Shown: positions 49,214 through 58,775, counted from the first letter of the stretch. The stretch is DNA of 64,000 bases from Sphingomonas faeni (GCF_023195535.1 NZ_JALPNF010000001.1:310001-374000), one strand, 5' to 3'. A program made the numbers and translations. The notes: generated from the letters alone by a model not told the origin.

Positions 49214-49858
49214 ATGACTCAAATCGCGCTGCCACTCGGGTGGCCGGCGGACCCTCGCGACGACGCCTTCCTGGTTACCCCCTCCAACTCGAGGGCCGTC
49301 CATACGCTCGAGCACTGGTCGACCTGGCCCGTGATGACCGCCATCCTCACCGGCCCGCGCAAATCGGGCCGCAGCCTGCTCGCCCGGATCTTCGCGGCGA
49401 AGAGCGGCGGCACGATCATCGACGACGCCGAGCGCGTGCCCGAGGCGCAGCTGTTCCACGCCTGGAACCGCGCGCAGGAGGAGCACAGGCCGCTGCTCAT
49501 CGTCGCCGACGCAGCCCCGCCCGAGTGGAAGGTCAAGCTCCCCGACTTGCGCTCGCGCCTCGCGGCCAGCCCGATCGCGGCGATCGGCGCGCCCGACGAC
49601 GAACTCATGCGGCTGCTGCTCGCGCATCTGTTCGAGCGTCGCAGCCTCGATGCGCGGCCCGATCTGATCGACTGGCTGGCCACGAGAATCGAGCGAAGTC
49701 ATATTACCGTAACGCGAACCGTCGATGCGCTCGATCAGGAGGCGATGGAACGTCGCAAGCGCTTGTCGATTAATCTTGCACGAACCACACTCACCGAAGC
49801 CGGGCTGATCCTCCGACCGCAACTCGCTCTCGACCTCCCGCTCTTCACGCCACCATAA
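49214..49858 (+). CDS. hdaA: DnaA-related regulatory inactivator Hda/HdaA
   Basis: A 214-residue DnaA-like AAA+ protein that promotes ATP hydrolysis by DnaA with the loaded sliding clamp, preventing re-initiation. The clamp-binding motif QIALPL is at residues 3-8. The P-loop is degenerate: GPRKSGRS has arginine where lysine is usual. TIIDDAERV is the Walker B region. A GTG at 49199 overlapping the upstream stop as GTGA is an alternative start adding five residues. It lies 16 bp before ppk1. Confidence 0.9.
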   Translation: MTQIALPLGWPADPRDDAFLVTPSNSRAVHTLEHWSTWPVMTAILTGPRKSGRSLLARIFAAKSGGTIIDDAERVPEAQLFHAWNRAQEEHRPLLIVADAAPPEWKVKLPDLRSRLAASPIAAIGAPDDELMRLLLAHLFERRSLDARPDLIDWLATRIERSHITVTRTVDALDQEAMERRKRLSINLARTTLTEAGLILRPQLALDLPLFTPP

Positions 49859-49874
49859 GCCCCCAAGAGGCCTG

Positions 49875-52040
49875 ATGAACCGTCCAGCCCATATCGTCCG
49901 CCAATCGGAAGACGACGACGATCCCATCGGCGCAGAGCCGAACGACCGGTTCTTCAACCGCGAACTCTCCTGGCTGGCGTTCAATCGTCGTGTGCTGGAG
50001 GAGGCGTGCAATCCTGCGCATCCGCTGCTGGAGCGGCTCCGCTTCCTGTCGATTTCGGGCTCCAACCTCGACGAGTTCTTCATGGTCCGCGTCGCCGGCC
50101 TGAAGGGACAGCAAACGCAGGACGTTGACCGCCGCTCGGCGGACGGCCTCACCGCGGGGCAACAGCTGACTGCGATCGTCCGCGAGGCCGACGAACTGAT
50201 GGCCAGCCAGCAGGCAGTGTGGGGCGACCTGCGCGTGCTGCTCGACGAGGCCGGGTTGTTCGTCCTGCGGCGCGAAGCGGTCGAGGGCGAAGCCGACGAG
50301 TGGCTCGAAACGCATTTCCGCGATCAGATCTTCCCGATCCTGACCCCGCAGGCGCTCGATCCCGCGCATCCGTTCCCGTTCATCCCGAACCGCGGCCTGT
50401 CGGTGATCTTCGATCTCGTCCGCCGTTCGGACAACGAGCCGGTCCGCGAGCTCGTCATGCTCCCACACACGATGACGCGGTTCGTTCGCCTACCCGGCGA
50501 GCCGGCCCGCTACATCTCGATCGAATCGATCCTGAAGCGGTTCGCGCCCGTCCTGTTCCCCGGCTACGAAGTCCTCGCCGCCGCCAGTTTCCGTGTCCTG
50601 CGCGACAGCGACATGGAGATCGAGGAGGAGGCGGAGGATCTCGTCCGCTACTTCGCCAACGCGATCAAGCGCCGCCGTCGCGGCCGCGTGATCCGCCTCG
50701 AACTTGAAACCGGTATCCCCGACGTGCTCGCCGCGGTCCTCAAGGACGAACTCGGCGGCGCCGACGCGATCATCACCGAGAGCGGCAATCTACTCGGCAT
50801 CGTCGACCTCGATGGCTTGGTCGACGAAGATCGCCCCGACCTGAAGTTCCCGCCCTTCACCCCGCGCTTCCCCGAGCGGATCCGCGAATTCGGCGGCGAT
50901 TGCTTTGCGGCGATCAAGGCGAAGGACATCGTCGTTCACCACCCCTACGAGACGTTCGAAGTGGTGCTCGCGTTCCTCAAGCAGGCGGCAAACGACCCCG
51001 ACGTCGTGGCAATCAAGCAGACGCTCTACCGCGCCGGCAAGCAGCCCGCGGTCATCAACGCGCTTATTACCGCGGCGGAGGCGGGCAAGTCGGTCACCGC
51101 GGTCGTCGAGCTCAAGGCGCGCTTCGACGAAGAGCAGAACATGGTCTGGGCCTCCGCACTGGAGCGCGCCGGCGTGCAGGTTGTCTACGGCTTCATCGAC
51201 TGGAAGACGCACGCGAAGGTTTCGCTGGTCGTCCGCCGCGAAGGCCAAGCGTTCCGCACGTACTGCCACTTCGGCACGGGCAATTATCACCCGGTCACCG
51301 CCAAGATCTACACCGATCTCAGCTTCTTCACCGCCGACGCCGCGGTTGGGCGCGATGCCGCGCAGATGTTCAACTACATCACCGGCTATGTCGAACCGAC
51401 CGACATGGCGCGCGTCAGCCTGAGCCCGCGTGACCTGCGCCAGAACCTGATGAACCTGATCGACGTCGAGATCGCCAATGCGCGCGCCGGCAAGCCCGCC
51501 GGAGTCTGGGCAAAAATGAACTCGCTGGTCGACCCCGCGGTGATCGAGAAGCTGTACGAGGCGAGCGGGGCAGGGGTCGAGATCGACCTGATCATCCGCG
51601 GCATCTGCTGCCTGCGCCCCGGCGTTCCCGGATTGTCGGAAACGATCCGCGTCAAGTCGGTGATCGGCCGGTTCCTCGAGCACAGCCGCATCTGGGCGTT
51701 CGGCAACGGCAAGGCGCTCCCCAATGACGGCGCCAAGCTGTTCATCTCGTCGGCCGACTGGATGCCGCGCAACTTCGATCGCCGTGTCGAATATATGCTG
51801 CCGATCCTCAATCCGACGGTCCACGACCAGATCCTCGATCAGGTGATGGTCGCGAACCTGATCGACAACGAGCAGAGTTGGGAGCTAGGCCCCGATGGCG
51901 AATATGCCCGCGTCGATCCCGGCGACCGCCCGTTCAACCTGCATCGGTATTTCATGACGAATCCTTCGCTCTCCGGCCGCGGCGCCTCGCTCGCGACCAG
52001 CAATGCCGTACCGACCTTGTCGCTCCGCCGAAAACGATGA
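49875..52040 (+). CDS. ppk1: Polyphosphate kinase 1
   Basis: A 721-residue enzyme that makes polyphosphate from ATP. It has the N, H, C1 and C2 domains of PPK1: NRELSWLAFNRRVLEEA at the start, TLYRAGKQPAVINALITAAE, HFGTGNYHPVTAKIYTDLSF containing a phospho-histidine candidate, and SSADWMPRNFDRRVEY near the end. The stop overlaps the ppx start as ATGA. Synthesis and breakdown enzymes are thus co-expressed. Confidence 0.96.
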   Translation: MNRPAHIVRQSEDDDDPIGAEPNDRFFNRELSWLAFNRRVLEEACNPAHPLLERLRFLSISGSNLDEFFMVRVAGLKGQQTQDVDRRSADGLTAGQQLTAIVREADELMASQQAVWGDLRVLLDEAGLFVLRREAVEGEADEWLETHFRDQIFPILTPQALDPAHPFPFIPNRGLSVIFDLVRRSDNEPVRELVMLPHTMTRFVRLPGEPARYISIESILKRFAPVLFPGYEVLAAASFRVLRDSDMEIEEEAEDLVRYFANAIKRRRRGRVIRLELETGIPDVLAAVLKDELGGADAIITESGNLLGIVDLDGLVDEDRPDLKFPPFTPRFPERIREFGGDCFAAIKAKDIVVHHPYETFEVVLAFLKQAANDPDVVAIKQTLYRAGKQPAVINALITAAEAGKSVTAVVELKARFDEEQNMVWASALERAGVQVVYGFIDWKTHAKVSLVVRREGQAFRTYCHFGTGNYHPVTAKIYTDLSFFTADAAVGRDAAQMFNYITGYVEPTDMARVSLSPRDLRQNLMNLIDVEIANARAGKPAGVWAKMNSLVDPAVIEKLYEASGAGVEIDLIIRGICCLRPGVPGLSETIRVKSVIGRFLEHSRIWAFGNGKALPNDGAKLFISSADWMPRNFDRRVEYMLPILNPTVHDQILDQVMVANLIDNEQSWELGPDGEYARVDPGDRPFNLHRYFMTNPSLSGRGASLATSNAVPTLSLRRKR

Positions 52041-53548
52041 GCGTCACCAGCGTCCTGTTCGGCAATTCGCCCCCCAAGGCGGAGACAGATGATCACCCGC
52101 GCACCGGGATCATCGACATCGGCTCGAACTCGATCCGTCTAGTGGTGTATCAAGGGCCACCACGGCTGCCCGCGATCCGGTTCAACGAGAAGGTGCTCGC
52201 GGGGCTTGGTCGAGGGTTGGCCGCAACCGGATCGATCGAGAAATCCGCGCTAAAAACGGCGCGGGTGGCACTTGCGCGATTCGCAGCGGTAGCACGCGAG
52301 ATGGAATGTTCGACACTCCGCACGGTCGCGACGGCGGCGGTACGCGATGCGAAGAACGGCGGCGAACTTATTGCAACGGCTGAGCAACTCGGCTTGAAAG
52401 TCGAGACGCTCTCCGGGGAGCAGGAAGCCAGCGCGGCCGGCTACGGCGTGCTCTCGGCAATCCCGGACGCGGATGGCATCGTCGGCGACCTCGGGGGCGG
52501 CAGTCTCGAACTGGTCCGCGTCCGTCGCGGCAAGATCGAGGATCGCGTTTCGTTTCCCTTGGGCGTACTCCGCATCGGCCCGCTCCGTGCCAAGCGCGGC
52601 AAGGTGCTCGAACGCTATGTGGCGAGGTTGGTCCGCGAGGCTGGCTGGACGGCCAAGGGGCAGGGGCTGCCGCTCTATCTCGTCGGCGGATCGTGGCGTG
52701 CGCTGGCGCGTCTCGACATGGAGCTGGCGGACTATCCGCTGCCGATCATCCATCAATATTCGATGACCGCCGCGACCATCACGCGGTTGAGCCGAACGAT
52801 CCCGCAGCTTTCGAAGCCCCGCTTGAAGGCGATCCCCGGCTTGTCGTCGGGCCGTACCGCGACGCTGGCCGACGCCGCCGCATTGCTCGGCGTGCTGATG
52901 CGCCAGCTTGGCAGCAAGACGACGGTCGTATCGGCCTACGGCCTGCGCGAAGGGCTGCTCTACGAACATCTGAAGCCCGCAGACCGCACGCTCGACCCGC
53001 TGATCGTTGCGGCTCGCGAAGAAGGCCGCCTGCTTGGCCGGTTTCCCGAGCACGGCGACCTGCTCGATCGCTGGCTCGCGCCGTTATTCACGACCGAGCC
53101 GCCTGCAATGGCGCGACTCCGCCATACCGCATGCCTGCTCGCGGACGTTGGCTGGCGGGCCAATCCGGAGTTCCGCGCCGAACGTGGCGTGGAGGTCGCG
53201 TTGCACGGCAATTGGGTGGCGATCGACGCCCCAGGCCGGGGCATGTTGGCGCAGGCGCTTTACACGAGCCTCGGCGGCGACTTGGCAGCCGCGGATCCGG
53301 TGGGCCGCCTGGCGAGTCCAGCGGCGGTAAAGAGCGCGACCGCGTGGGGGCTGGCGATGCGCCTCGGCCAGCGCATGAGCGGCGGCCTCGCCGGACCGCT
53401 GAAACGCTCCAGCCTCGCGGACGACGGTGTCTCCCTGACGCTGACGCTCCGCTCGGACGATCGCGGGCTTTACGGAGAGGCGGTAGAACGTCGCCATGCC
53501 GCTCTGGCAACGGCGTTAGGCCGCAAACCTGTGTTGGCTCTCGCGTAG
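52037..53548 (+). CDS. ppx: Exopolyphosphatase / Ppx-GppA phosphatase
   Basis: The 503-residue protein removes terminal phosphates from polyphosphate and may act on pppGpp. The actin-like ATPase-fold loops are IIDIGSNSIRLVVYQG and VGDLGGGSLELVRV, with GEQEASAAGYGVLS. The C-terminal part (about 310-503) resembles HD-type Ppx extensions. ATG 52037 is set by the ATGA overlap with ppk1. A palindromic repeat begins at its stop codon. Confidence 0.94.
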   Translation: MSVTSVLFGNSPPKAETDDHPRTGIIDIGSNSIRLVVYQGPPRLPAIRFNEKVLAGLGRGLAATGSIEKSALKTARVALARFAAVAREMECSTLRTVATAAVRDAKNGGELIATAEQLGLKVETLSGEQEASAAGYGVLSAIPDADGIVGDLGGGSLELVRVRRGKIEDRVSFPLGVLRIGPLRAKRGKVLERYVARLVREAGWTAKGQGLPLYLVGGSWRALARLDMELADYPLPIIHQYSMTAATITRLSRTIPQLSKPRLKAIPGLSSGRTATLADAAALLGVLMRQLGSKTTVVSAYGLREGLLYEHLKPADRTLDPLIVAAREEGRLLGRFPEHGDLLDRWLAPLFTTEPPAMARLRHTACLLADVGWRANPEFRAERGVEVALHGNWVAIDAPGRGMLAQALYTSLGGDLAAADPVGRLASPAAVKSATAWGLAMRLGQRMSGGLAGPLKRSSLADDGVSLTLTLRSDDRGLYGEAVERRHAALATALGRKPVLALA

Positions 53549-53664
53549 TTCCTCCCCTGCAAGGGGAGGTGGCAGCCCATTGGGCTGACGGAGGGGTGAC
53601 GCGCTATCGAGAGGGTGTCACCCCTCCGTCTGGCGAGCCAGCCACCTCCCCTTGCAGGGGAGGA
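53549..53664. repeat. CTCCCCT palindromic repeat, copy 3 (shorter)
   Basis: Opens TTCCTCCCCTGCAAGGGGAG and closes CCTCCCCTTGCAGGGGAGGA. Inner blocks GACGGAGGGGTGAC and GTCACCCCTCCGTC pair. It is a shorter member of the group at 21582 and 35990. It lies between ppx and the I78-like gene. Confidence 0.87.
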
Positions 53665-53673
53665 TCAAAGTGA

Positions 53674-53970
53674 TCAAGCGCAGGTGAAGCGTTCGATCCG
53701 GCCCTTCGCATCGACATACACATTCAGCCGGTCAGGCCGGAAATCCATCGTCACCGCCGTGTTCGGTGCGATCCAACGCAGCGTCCGAGCGCCCGACCGC
53801 GTCTGCATCACGTCCGCCCGGGCATCACTCGCGCGCTTGCCGACCAGATCACCCAGCGAATCGGCATTGCAGGCGGTCGCGACCGGCGGAGCGGCAGGCG
53901 CCTCGCCGCGCATCTCGACCGGCGTACACGCCGCCGAAGCCAGCAAGACTGAGACAAGAACGATTCTCAT
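53674..53970 (-). CDS. I78-family peptidase inhibitor-like lipoprotein
   Basis: A 98-residue lipoprotein (lipobox LASAAC, C15) with an I78-like core: ACNADSLGDLVGKRASDARA, then RTLRWIAPNTAVTMDFRPDR and LNVYVDAKGRIERFTC. The paired cysteines C34 and C97 fit the family disulfide. I78 proteins inhibit serine proteases, so this may protect the envelope. The start overlaps the rnd stop by ATGA, an odd pairing with a cytoplasmic RNase. Confidence 0.82.
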   Translation of the reverse strand: MRIVLVSVLLASAACTPVEMRGEAPAAPPVATACNADSLGDLVGKRASDARADVMQTRSGARTLRWIAPNTAVTMDFRPDRLNVYVDAKGRIERFTCA

Positions 53971-55142
53971 GCGGCATCCTCCGTACGCGTCATCTTCAGC
54001 TTGCCGCCAATGACCGCGAAAGCCAGTCGTCCCTCGACCAGATCCAGCGCATCGCGCCCAAATTGATCGAACCGCCAGCCCTCCAGCATCGGCAGCCCGG
54101 TGCGAACGCCCGCCGCGAGGGCTTCGAGTTCATCCGTCCGCGCCAACAATTTCGACGCGACATCAATGTCTCGCGAGCGGATCTTGAGCAGCAGCTTGAG
54201 GAGGTCCGCAACTAGCGACCCTTCCTTGCCGAGCCCGGGCTTGCGATCGTCGCGCGGCGGCAGTTCGTCCTCGCCAAGCGGTTGCGCCCCCTCGATCGCG
54301 GCCATCAGCCGTCCGCCGATATCGTTGCCGGCCCATGTCGCCGACAACCCACGCACCCGCGCGAGGTCGGCCTGCTTGCGCGGCGGATGCCCCGCCATGT
54401 CGCCCAGCGTCTCGTCCTTGACGATACGCCCGCGCGGCAGGTCCTTCGCCTGCGCCTCCAGCTCGCGCCACCGCGCCAGCGCCTTCAGCCGCCCGAGCAC
54501 TTCGGGCTTGCGCCCCGAAATTCGCACGCGCTTCCAGGCGAGATCGGGATCGTTCGCATAATTGGCAATATCGCCGAGCCGCTCCATCTCCTGGTCGAGC
54601 CACACCCCGCGCCCCGTCTTGCGCAACCGCTCGAGCATCTTCGGAAAGATCTTGGACAGATGCGTGACGTCGCCGATCGCATATTCGATCTGCCGCTCGT
54701 CGAGCGGGCGGCGCGCCCAGTCGGTAAACCGCGCGCCCTTGTCGACCGCGATCCCTAGCCAGCTGTCGACGAGGTTCGAATAGCCGATCTGCTCGCCCTG
54801 ACCGAGCGCCATCGCCGCGACCTGCGTATCGAACAGCGGGAAGGGGGTCTTGCCGGTGAGGTTATAGACGATCTCGATGTCCTGCCCGCCGGCATGGACG
54901 ACTTTCAGCACGTCGTGATTCTCGACGAGCAGGTCGAGCAGCGGCTTCAGGTCGATGCCCGGCGCCATCGGATCGATCGCCGCCGCTTCCTTGTCGTCGG
55001 CGATCTGGATCAGGCAGAGCTCCGGATAATAGGTGCTCTCGCGCATGAATTCGGTGTCGACGCACACATAGTCGGCGTCGGCCATGCGCGCACACAGATT
55101 GGCGAGCGTGGCACTGTCGGAGATAAGCGGGTGGATATGCAT
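53967..55142 (-). CDS. rnd: Ribonuclease D
   Basis: A 391-residue 3'-5' exoribonuclease for tRNA 3'-end trimming. DEDD residues: D29 and E31 in VDTEFMRE, D88 in HAGGQDIEIV, and D158 with Y154 in YAIGDVTHL. HRDC-like helical domains follow (about 205-290 and beyond). ATG 55142 is the standard start. It is divergent from aspS with a GTCATCC-type palindrome in between. Confidence 0.95.
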   Translation of the reverse strand: MHIHPLISDSATLANLCARMADADYVCVDTEFMRESTYYPELCLIQIADDKEAAAIDPMAPGIDLKPLLDLLVENHDVLKVVHAGGQDIEIVYNLTGKTPFPLFDTQVAAMALGQGEQIGYSNLVDSWLGIAVDKGARFTDWARRPLDERQIEYAIGDVTHLSKIFPKMLERLRKTGRGVWLDQEMERLGDIANYANDPDLAWKRVRISGRKPEVLGRLKALARWRELEAQAKDLPRGRIVKDETLGDMAGHPPRKQADLARVRGLSATWAGNDIGGRLMAAIEGAQPLGEDELPPRDDRKPGLGKEGSLVADLLKLLLKIRSRDIDVASKLLARTDELEALAAGVRTGLPMLEGWRFDQFGRDALDLVEGRLAFAVIGGKLKMTRTEDAA

Positions 55143-55215
55143 GGACCGTCCATAGCGAGGCGTGTCCGCCTTGACAAAGGCGGGTGAGGAAGGGAAGCGC
55201 GAGGCATCCAATTCC

Positions 55216-55296
55216 CGTCATCCCAGCGAAAGCTGGGATCTCCCGTCGCAGGGCCCACCCTTGCCGCACGAGATCCCGGCTTTCGCTGGGACGACG
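55216..55296. repeat. GTCATCC-ended palindrome, variant with CCCAGCGAAAGCTGGG core
   Basis: The arms open CGTCATCCCAGCGAAAGCTG and close CAGC-type sequence ending CGCTGGGACGACG, with two mismatches. Each arm contains a hairpin CCCAGC-GAAA-GCTGGG. It lies between the divergent rnd and aspS genes, so it may affect two promoters. Confidence 0.88.
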
Positions 55297-55313
55297 CATG
55301 AGAGACGAGACAC

Positions 55314-57152
55314 ATGCACGCCTATCGCACCCACAATTGCGCCGCCCTCCGCCCCGAACAGGTCGGCGAAGAGGTCCGCGTCTCCGGCTGGGTCCACAAG
55401 AAGCGCGATCACGGCGACCTCGTCTTCATCGATCTGCGCGATCACTACGGTATCACGCAGATCGTTACCGACGTCAGCGGCCCGGTCTTCAAGGTCATCG
55501 AGGGCCTGAAGAGCGAAAGCGTCGTCACGATCACCGGCAAGGTCACCGCACGCGCACCCGAAGCGGTGAACCCGAACCTGCCGACCGGCGGGATCGAGAT
55601 CCGCGCGACCGCCGCGACCGTCCAGTCGATGGCCGGCGAGCTGCCGATGCCGGTCGCGGGCGAGGCCGAGTATCCCGAGGATATCCGCCTGCGCTATCGC
55701 TACCTCGATCTGCGTCGCGAGCGACTTCATGCGAACATCATGCTCCGCTCGAAGGTGATCACCTCGCTGCGCAACCGCATGAACGATCAGGGCTTCACCG
55801 AATTCCAGACACCGATCCTGACCGCGTCGTCGCCCGAGGGCGCGCGCGATTACCTCGTCCCGAGCCGCGTCCATCCGGGCAAGTTCTACGCGCTCCCGCA
55901 GGCGCCGCAGATGTTCAAGCAGCTGCTGATGGTCGCCGGCTTCGATCGCTATTTCCAGATCGCCCCGTGCTTCCGCGACGAGGACGCGCGCGCTGATCGT
56001 AGCCCAGGCGAGTTCTACCAGCTCGATTTCGAAATGAGCTTCGTCACGCAGGACGACGTGTTCAATGCGATCGAGCCCGTCCTGCACGGCGTGTTCGAGG
56101 AGTTCGCCGATTGGCAGGGCCATTCTGGTGCAAAGGGGGGCCGCCAGGTCTCGGCACTCCCGTTCAAGCGCATCCCCTACCGCGAATCGATGCTGAAATA
56201 CGGCAGCGACAAGCCCGACCTGCGCAACCCGATCCTGATCCACGACGTCGGCCATCACTTCGTCGATTCGGGCTTCGGCCTGTTCGCCGGGATCGTTGCC
56301 GGCGGTGACGTGGTCCGCGCGATCCCCGCACCGAACACCGCCGACAAGAGCCGCAAGTTCTTCACCGACATGAACGACTGGGCGCGTGCCGAAGGGCATG
56401 CCGGGCTCGGTTACATCACGCAGAAGAACGGCGAACTCGGCGGCCCGATCGCCAAGAACCACGGCGAAGAAGCCACCCGGAAGCTGATCGCCGAGATGGG
56501 CCTCGGCCCGAACGACGGCATCTTCTTCGCCGCCGGCAAGGAACTGCCCGCCTCCAAGCTCGCCGGAGCTGCGCGGGCGCGGATCGGTGCCGATCTCGGC
56601 CTGATCGACGAGAACCGGTTCGAATTCTGCTGGATCGTCGACTTCCCGATGTTCGAGTATGACGAGGACGCCAAGAAGGTCGATTTCAGCCACAACCCGT
56701 TCTCGATGCCGCAGGGCGAGATGGAGGCGCTGGAGACCAAGGACCCGCTCGATATCCTGGCGTATCAGTACGACATCGTCTGCAACGGCGTCGAGCTGTC
56801 GTCGGGCGCGATCCGGAACCACCGCCCGGAGATCATGTACAAGGCGTTCGAGATCGCCGGCTACACGCAGGCCGATGTCGACACGAACTTCGCGGGCATG
56901 ATCAACGCGTTCAAGGTCGGCGCCCCGCCGCATGGCGGCTCTGCACCGGGTATCGACCGCATGGTCATGCTGCTCGCGGGCGAGCCGAACATCCGCGAGG
57001 TCGTGCTGTTCCCGATGAACCAGAAAGCCGAGGATCTGATGATGGGCGCGCCGAGCTCGGTCAGCGCCAAGCAGCTGAAGGAACTCAACATCCGCCTGAC
57101 CGTCGATGGTCCGAAGGACGTGACGAAGGCGGTCGCGCCGAACGCAGGCTGA
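55314..57152 (+). CDS. aspS: Aspartyl-tRNA synthetase
   Basis: The 612-residue class II synthetase has an N-terminal OB-fold anticodon domain (about 1-110), the catalytic core, and the bacterial GAD insertion domain (about 290-410). [20 protein letters not shown] is the motif 2 region and [20 protein letters not shown] motif 3. The form may be non-discriminating (also charging tRNA-Asn), as in many alphaproteobacteria, but this cannot be read from the sequence. ppk2 follows after 26 bp. Confidence 0.96.
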   Translation: MHAYRTHNCAALRPEQVGEEVRVSGWVHKKRDHGDLVFIDLRDHYGITQIVTDVSGPVFKVIEGLKSESVVTITGKVTARAPEAVNPNLPTGGIEIRATAATVQSMAGELPMPVAGEAEYPEDIRLRYRYLDLRRERLHANIMLRSKVITSLRNRMNDQGFTEFQTPILTASSPEGARDYLVPSRVHPGKFYALPQAPQMFKQLLMVAGFDRYFQIAPCFRDEDARADRSPGEFYQLDFEMSFVTQDDVFNAIEPVLHGVFEEFADWQGHSGAKGGRQVSALPFKRIPYRESMLKYGSDKPDLRNPILIHDVGHHFVDSGFGLFAGIVAGGDVVRAIPAPNTADKSRKFFTDMNDWARAEGHAGLGYITQKNGELGGPIAKNHGEEATRKLIAEMGLGPNDGIFFAAGKELPASKLAGAARARIGADLGLIDENRFEFCWIVDFPMFEYDEDAKKVDFSHNPFSMPQGEMEALETKDPLDILAYQYDIVCNGVELSSGAIRNHRPEIMYKAFEIAGYTQADVDTNFAGMINAFKVGAPPHGGSAPGIDRMVMLLAGEPNIREVVLFPMNQKAEDLMMGAPSSVSAKQLKELNIRLTVDGPKDVTKAVAPNAG

Positions 57153-57178
57153 TCGAAACCGGTGATGGAGCGCAGCGC

Positions 57179-57955
57179 ATGACGATACACCTGGCCGACT
57201 ACGAAGCCGGCGACGCGTATGACGGCAAGTACAAGCATGACCTCGCGGCGCTCCAGAAGCGGCTGGAGCATATCCAGGTCGCGCATATCGTCGGCGGTAC
57301 GCGCGCGATCGTCATGTTCGAGGGCTGGGACGCCGCGGGGAAGGGGGGCATCATCCAGCGCCTCTCCGCCGAGTGGGACCCGCGCAACTACAAGGTCTGG
57401 CCGATCGCCGCCCCGACCGCAGACGAGAAGGCGCACCATTTCCTTTGGCGGTTCTGGAACCGGTTACCCGCCGACGGCAACATCGCGGTGTTCGATCGCA
57501 GCTGGTATGGCCATGTCCTCGTCGAACGCGTCGAGGGGTTCGCCAGCGAAACGCAGTGGCGCGATGGTTACGACGAGATCAACGCGTTCGAGGCACAGCA
57601 GGTCGAGAGCGGCACGACGCTGATCAAGCTGTTCGTCCACACCACGCAGAAGGAACAGGACCGTCGCCTGAAAGCCAGGCTCGACGACCCGTGGAAGCAC
57701 TGGAAGACCGGCCTTGACGATTACCACAACCGGTCGCGTCGGACCGAGTATCTCGAGGCGATGGCCGAGATGTTCGCGCGCACCGATACCGCGACCGCAC
57801 CGTGGACGGTGATCGACGGCAACGACAAGAAGGCGGCCCGCATCGCAGCGCTGACTCTGATCGCGGACCGCCTCGAAGCCGGCGTGTCGATGGTCCCGCC
57901 ACCGCTCGACCCGAAGGTCAAGCGCGTGGCGGAGAAGGCGCTGGGCCTTCGCTGA
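57179..57955 (+). CDS. ppk2: Polyphosphate kinase 2 family protein
   Basis: A 258-residue P-loop kinase that uses polyphosphate to phosphorylate nucleoside diphosphates (or monophosphates). Walker A GWDAAGKGG (49-57), Walker B FDRSWYG and the lid region KARLDDPWKHWK are visible, with WNRLPADGNI before. The one-domain length fits class I/II enzymes. With ppk1 and ppx nearby, it completes a local polyphosphate set. Confidence 0.94.
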   Translation: MTIHLADYEAGDAYDGKYKHDLAALQKRLEHIQVAHIVGGTRAIVMFEGWDAAGKGGIIQRLSAEWDPRNYKVWPIAAPTADEKAHHFLWRFWNRLPADGNIAVFDRSWYGHVLVERVEGFASETQWRDGYDEINAFEAQQVESGTTLIKLFVHTTQKEQDRRLKARLDDPWKHWKTGLDDYHNRSRRTEYLEAMAEMFARTDTATAPWTVIDGNDKKAARIAALTLIADRLEAGVSMVPPPLDPKVKRVAEKALGLR

Positions 57956-57959
57956 CCCG

Positions 57960-58622
57960 TTAGGCTTGCGCGGACTTTGCCTCGGCCGACTCGGCCTGGA
58001 TGAACTCGTCATCCGCGTTGAGGAGCAGCATCTGGCCCTTGTCGATGCCGAAATAGGCACCGCGAAGCGCCAGCGTGCCGGCGGCTTCGGCGTCGGTCAC
58101 GAATGGGAACGTGCGCAAATTGGCGATCGAGGTGCGGACCGACTCGAGCTCCATCTCGCGACCAGCCTCAGCCCCTTCGCCGAACTTCGCGATGACCTTC
58201 TCGCGCGCGCCGTCGAGCAGGCTGACCCAGTCGGAAACGAAACCGCCGGCACCATGGTCGGCATCGGCGAATGCCTGGGTCAGCGCGGCCTTGCAGCCAC
58301 CGCATTTCTCATGGCCCATCACGACGATCTCTTCGACCTTCAGCTGGGTGACGGCGAACTCGATCGCGGCGGAGACACCATGATAGCCGCCACCGGTTTC
58401 GAACGGCGGTACGAGGTTGGCGACGTTACGAACGACGAACACCTCGCCCGGCAGCGTGTCGAAGATCTGCGCAGGCTCGACGCGGCTGTCGGAGCACGCG
58501 ATGATCATGACCTTCGGGCTTTGGCCGTCCTGCAGTTCCTTCCAGCGCTCGCGCTGCTCCTCCCAAGGGCCCTCCTTGAAGCGGTGATAGCCTTCGATCA
58601 TTTCCGGAAAGTGAGTTGGCAC
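57960..58622 (-). CDS. can: Beta-carbonic anhydrase
   Basis: The 220-residue zinc enzyme interconverts CO2 and bicarbonate. Zinc ligands are C43, H104 and C107, with the D45-R47 dyad, in ACSDSRV and GHEKCGGC. The GTG at 58622 with AAAGG six bases before it is preferred; an ATG at 58670 would lie in the palindrome upstream. It converges with ppk2 (4-bp gap) and is divergent from lipA. A perfect 10-bp inverted repeat upstream may control it. Confidence 0.92.
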   Translation of the reverse strand: MPTHFPEMIEGYHRFKEGPWEEQRERWKELQDGQSPKVMIIACSDSRVEPAQIFDTLPGEVFVVRNVANLVPPFETGGGYHGVSAAIEFAVTQLKVEEIVVMGHEKCGGCKAALTQAFADADHGAGGFVSDWVSLLDGAREKVIAKFGEGAEAGREMELESVRTSIANLRTFPFVTDAEAAGTLALRGAYFGIDKGQMLLLNADDEFIQAESAEAKSAQA

Positions 58623-58651
58623 GGTTAGCCTTTCATGGACGTTTGCACTGC

Positions 58652-58673
58652 AACATGACAAACTTGTCATGTT
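58652..58673. promoter_or_regulatory. Perfect palindromic operator candidate between can and lipA
   Basis: AACATGACAA-AC-TTGTCATGTT has 10-bp arms and a 2-bp centre. It lies 30 bp upstream of the can start and about 100 bp from lipA. Each arm's TTGTCA could serve as a -35 element, one per strand. A TetR-, MarR- or GntR-type dimer may bind, but no regulator gene is adjacent. Confidence 0.55.
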
Positions 58674-58775
58674 GAAACTGGTTCCATCATTTTATCCCGT
58701 TTTTCCAGCCGTTCCAACCGGCCGACCTGATCCGCCGCCATTGTCTCGACGGCAGGGCGGGGCTATCTGGCGTCC

